DNA of 64,000 bases, from assembly GCA_023428245.1 (NCBI GenBank), contig JAEYYX010000102.1, positions 1 through 64,000 of the forward strand, in the 5' to 3' direction. This DNA is from Pseudomonadota bacterium. Lineage in GTDB: Bacteria > Myxococcota_A > Polyangia > Polyangiales > Polyangiaceae. The translations under genes were made by a program, and so were the position numbers. The stretch's first letter is position 1, and the number at the start of each line of letters is the position of its first letter. Below the pieces are notes generated by a model that saw only the letters and a program-made list of their open reading frames with translations, was not told the DNA's origin and made no database searches. Positions 61,201 to 64,000 of this stretch are shown here, in pieces.

Positions 61201-61391
61201 ATGGTCGATGTTCAAGGGGGCCTGGGACGGGCCACCTAAACTCTGGAAAGTCCACAGCTTAGTAAGCGCCTCATCCTCACAGGCGGCCCACAAATCCTCG
61301 CGAGCCGCGGCGGCGAGGCGCATCTCAAGCTCCCGCCCGCTCGCCCTTGAGGGCGGACGAGAGCTCGGCCGCGGCATTTGGGTGGCGTGCT

Positions 61392-62216
61392 CTAGTTGCC
61401 GAGCGAAGCGACGAGCTCGGCGCTCTCTTCGTCCGAGAGATCGGCGGCGACCGCGTAACCGACGCCCTGGCGTTCACAGGCGGCGATCGAGTAGCCGCGG
61501 CGCTTGCCGACGAAGACGGCGCGATTCCCGACGACGCGGGGCTCGAGATCGCGCATGGTGCGGAGGGGCAGCTCGTTCGGATCGTAGACGTAGAAAGTCA
61601 CGCGACGACCCGCGAGAGAATAGTAGAGAGAAGCAGCGCTCGCGCTCTTCACGTGGACGATCTCAGCCCCTTCGAAGCGGGCGCCGTAACGACCGAGATC
61701 AGGCTCACGGATCGGAAGACCAAGCGTCGGCTCCATAGCCGAGAGAGAAGCGCGGTCGCGGATGCTCGGTTGCTTCAGGGCTGAGTGATGTTGGACGAGG
61801 GCCTCCACGAGCTGGTCCGTAGCGGCAGCGGCGCCTACGTAGGGCATCCTTGCTTCAAGCTTCACGTCCGAGCCACGGACGCGATTTGCGCTGAAACTAA
61901 ACCAGAACGCCGCCGCTGCGACGGCAGCGAGCGGCGTGATTGTGGACCAGGAGAGGGGAAGGCCGTCGGCTCGAAGGTGGCCATGGCGGGTCACTTCTTC
62001 GGTCACGGTCTGCTTGAGCCGGGAGGCGAACTCCGTGGAAATCGTGTCCTTCGCACAACAGGAGCGAGTGAGACACTTCACGGCACTTTGGAGCTCGAGC
62101 TCCTTCTGACAAGCTAGACAATCGCTGAGATGAGCCTCGAGGTCGAGAGCTCGCTCCTGACTCAGCTCTGAATCGGAGTAGGCTTCGAGATACGCGCGGG
62201 CTTCACAACACTTCAT
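61392..62216 (-). CDS. zinc-finger anti-sigma factor, membrane-anchored
   Basis: The product is 274 residues. The N-terminal ZAS-type zinc finger has LEAHLSDCLACQ, with His29, Cys33 and Cys36, plus Cys3/Cys4. A possible membrane helix (TPLAAVAAAAFWFSFSA, about 92-109) precedes a periplasmic domain (FEGAEIVHVKSASAASLYYS) with Cys in SIAACERQG. It binds and holds the sigma factor encoded just upstream. Its ATG overlaps the sigma stop (ATGA). A redox or envelope signal is likely because of the Cys-rich cytosolic part (RSCCAKDT). Confidence 0.88.
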   Translation of the reverse strand: MKCCEARAYLEAYSDSELSQERALDLEAHLSDCLACQKELELQSAVKCLTRSCCAKDTISTEFASRLKQTVTEEVTRHGHLRADGLPLSWSTITPLAAVAAAAFWFSFSANRVRGSDVKLEARMPYVGAAAATDQLVEALVQHHSALKQPSIRDRASLSAMEPTLGLPIREPDLGRYGARFEGAEIVHVKSASAASLYYSLAGRRVTFYVYDPNELPLRTMRDLEPRVVGNRAVFVGKRRGYSIAACERQGVGYAVAADLSDEESAELVASLGN

Positions 62217-62890
62217 ACGCCAACAACCTTGCGCTTGCGGAACGCATCGAGAGAGATCGCGTTCTCAGGGGCCGCTTCGGCCTCATGCACCTCAGACGAA
62301 GGTGCACTCTGCTCAAGAAGCCCAAGAGCCTGTGCCTGGCTTGCAAGACGGTTCTTCAAGATCCTTCGTCCACGATGCAGTCGTGACATCACAGTCCCGA
62401 TCGGACACCCGAGGGCGTCAGCCGCTTCTTTGTACGACAGCTCTTGGACGTCGACCAGCAGCACGGCCAGTCGGAAATCTTCAGGCAGTTCCATGAGCGC
62501 CTCCTGGATCTCGCTTTCGAGCATCGAGCGCTCAGCGGTAGCAAGGGGCTCACGGAGCGAACGGAGCGACGCAGTTCCGGTCCACTGGTCGCTGACCGGG
62601 TCGAGGGACTCCGCTCCGAGCAGCGAACGCTCGAGAACGCCGCGCTTGTAGCGGTTGATGTAGGTATTGGTGAGGATGCGCAGGAGCCAAGCTCGGAGGT
62701 TCGTGCCCTCGGTGAACTGGTGCCGGGCGCGCAGCGCCTTCAGCAAGGTGTCCTGGACGAGATCCTCGGCATCACTCGGCTTGCCCGTCATGCGGACGGC
62801 GACAGAGTAGAGGGACTGAGCGTGTGAGAGGGCATTGGTCTCGAAGTTGAGCTCAGCGGATTCGTCTTTGGGGGTAGCCTGCCAGAACAT
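62213..62890 (-). CDS. ECF-type RNA polymerase sigma factor
   Basis: The product is 225 residues from ATG 62888-62890 (MFWQATPKDESAEL), with GGAG 6 nt upstream; a longer frame reaches 62983. Sigma-2 has LYSVAVRMTGKPSDAEDLVQ and TLLKALRARHQF. Sigma-4 has LMELPEDFRLAVLLVDVQEL and YKEAADALGCPIGTVMSRLH. A C-terminal tail (EAAPENAISLDAFRKRKV) is not typical. It is co-transcribed with its anti-sigma factor by a 4-bp overlap. The layout resembles the RpoE/SigR-type pairs responding to envelope or oxidative stress. Confidence 0.93.
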   Translation of the reverse strand: MFWQATPKDESAELNFETNALSHAQSLYSVAVRMTGKPSDAEDLVQDTLLKALRARHQFTEGTNLRAWLLRILTNTYINRYKRGVLERSLLGAESLDPVSDQWTGTASLRSLREPLATAERSMLESEIQEALMELPEDFRLAVLLVDVQELSYKEAADALGCPIGTVMSRLHRGRRILKNRLASQAQALGLLEQSAPSSEVHEAEAAPENAISLDAFRKRKVVGV

Positions 62891-63208
62891 TCGCATCTCC
62901 GTGGAATTAGCGGGACTCGCTATGAGGGCCGCTGTTGTCCAACTTGGGTCCGGGGCACCCATTGTCAATTCGACCGCGCCCAATACGAACTAGCACTGCC
63001 CGCGCGTTATTCCCGTTATTTTCGGCTTCTCGGCGCGATCTGGCGTTTTTTGGGCCATATCAGGACCGCCTTCGCCTGGGCCCGACTTGCCAGGGACTCT
63101 GGCGAGTTTCGCTGAAAATTTCCCTCTTTTCAGGCGCTTCCCGTAGAAGAACGAAGATTGACTCGGGTCTTCGTCGCGCGCGGCCGAAATTGGCCCTCTT
63201 TCTCGGGC
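62891..63208. promoter_or_regulatory. divergent intergenic region, ECF sigma / PDZ lipoprotein
   Basis: These 318 bp lie between divergent starts. They should hold the sigma operon promoter. I cannot identify a GGAAC-type ECF -35 element with confidence. CGTTATTCCCGTTATTTTCGG at 63005-63025 is a less GC-rich patch with a direct TTATT repeat (CGTTATTCCCGTTATTTT). Confidence 0.3.
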
Positions 63209-64000
63209 ATGATAGCGCTCGTCTTCGGCCTTCTTGCGCTCGCGGGCTGCGCTCGCGATCCGCTTCCGGGGCTGATTGAGCTGACAGGGATCTCGACGGA
63301 CTCGGTGGAGGCTCACGCGGATTGGTCAGTGCTCGGACGAGGCTTCCCGCCCCGGCGCCCCGTGACGGTGACGCTACGGGGTAAAGTGTACGCCCCGGGT
63401 CAGAAGCCCTCGCCTTTGACCCTGCGCCTCGCGCGCCAGTCGGACTCGCGCACGCGTATCTCCCTCGCCCCGACTCCAGAAGACCTCGCTCGGATCGCAG
63501 GGGACGAGCCCCACATCACTTTCCGCGGCGAGATCCAGGCAGAGTTCGCTCCCGTGCGCCCCGGTGGTCCGCCGCTCGGAGCAGTTCTGCCCGGTGTGGC
63601 TTTTGATGTGCACGTGCGGGGTTCGACTCGCGCGGCCCCCGAGGACGTGAGCGCTTTCTTAGCGCACGTCGGCCTCGAACTCGGACCGCTCATGACGGTG
63701 ACGGCGGTGCACGTCGGGAGTCCCGCAGAGGCGGCGGGAGTGCACGCCGGCGATGTGCTCATCGAGCTCGACGATGTGCGCCTCTCAGGACAGACGGATG
63801 TGTTGCCGCGTCCGGGGCGCACGCTCTCAGTCCTCAAGGTATTTCGGGAAGGAGAACGAGAGAACCTCACTTTGCTCCTCGATCGCCGCGGCTACTCACG
63901 TCCTCATGCGCGCTTCGCGAATCAGAGCGTGAGCGCTCTCGTCGCGGCCACGATCGCCCTCATTTTTTCGCTGCGCCCGCCGCGCCTCTTCGTGTGGATG
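63209..64000 (+). CDS. PDZ-domain lipoprotein, cut by the right edge
   Basis: The frame is open from ATG 63209 to the end of the window (264 codons). The leader FGLLALAGCARDP is a canonical lipobox. A beta-rich region of about 125 residues follows. A PDZ domain follows (LGPLMTVTAVHVGSPAEAAG, then VHAGDVLIELDDVRLSG). Near the edge a hydrophobic stretch (VSALVAATIALIFSL) suggests a membrane helix and that the protein continues. PDZ domains in envelope proteins bind C-terminal peptides or substrates. The catalytic part, if any, lies outside. Confidence 0.75.
   Translation, partial: MIALVFGLLALAGCARDPLPGLIELTGISTDSVEAHADWSVLGRGFPPRRPVTVTLRGKVYAPGQKPSPLTLRLARQSDSRTRISLAPTPEDLARIAGDEPHITFRGEIQAEFAPVRPGGPPLGAVLPGVAFDVHVRGSTRAAPEDVSAFLAHVGLELGPLMTVTAVHVGSPAEAAGVHAGDVLIELDDVRLSGQTDVLPRPGRTLSVLKVFREGERENLTLLLDRRGYSRPHARFANQSVSALVAATIALIFSLRPPRLFVWM

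Overview
The window looks like a high-GC chromosome segment from a myxobacterium-like member of the Myxococcota (probably Polyangia). This is an inference from gene content, not a taxonomic assignment. The evidence is a dense set of large surface lipoproteins with Gly-Gly-Ala/Ser linkers, kelch, EGF, LamG and lamin-tail domains, a PknB-like kinase, FHA and GYF adaptor proteins, HEAT-repeat lipoproteins, and deltaproteobacterial-style ribosomal and ATP-synthase loci. No tRNA, rRNA or CRISPR array was recognised.

Left third (1-21651), accessory and surface region. It opens with the tail of an IS4-type transposase. A lipoprotein-rich stretch follows that shows clear recombination. A unit made of a kelch-like lipoprotein gene plus the end of an oppositely oriented lamin-tail gene occurs twice (1724-3259 and 4701-6156). 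A HEAT-protein tail and a secreted HExxH protease gene lie between the copies. A small two-gene cassette (a secreted protein ending in DLELLP, followed by a membrane protein) occurs twice and appears damaged differently each time. Next come a 1201-residue collagen-like/beta-propeller/lamin-tail lipoprotein, a Uma2-type nuclease, a glyoxalase-fold protein, an RlmM-like methyltransferase, a PEBP lipoprotein, a 1577-residue LamG lipoprotein and two smaller envelope proteins.

Middle (21884-35008), kinase and translation block. A Ser/Thr kinase gene is followed by rplV-rpsC-rplP-rpmC-rpsQ-rplN-rplX-rplE-rpsN-rpsH-rplF-rplR-rpsE-rpmD-rplO-secY-adk-infA-rpmJ-rpsM-rpsK-rpoA-rplQ. The upstream half of the S10 operon (rpsJ to rpsS), map and rpsD are missing from their usual places. 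The IF-1 gene is divergent. Structured gaps lie upstream of infA and rpoA. A 37-38 bp tandem repeat array follows rplQ.

Right half (35515-64000), envelope, signalling and energy genes. These include a HEAT/TPR membrane protein with acylphosphatase, two histidine kinases followed by an ITP/XTP pyrophosphatase, an Fo-only ATP synthase cluster (atpZ/I-atpB-atpE) ending at a strong terminator, YceI, and a coiled-coil membrane protein divergent from a GYF protein. An EGF lipoprotein, UbiB/AarF kinase, an RHH-FHA fusion, a HEAT lipoprotein and FtsK follow. After those come a cNMP-fold protein, a bestrophin-like channel, an ArsR-SRPBCC pair, an ECF sigma/anti-sigma pair and, at the right edge, the start of a PDZ lipoprotein.
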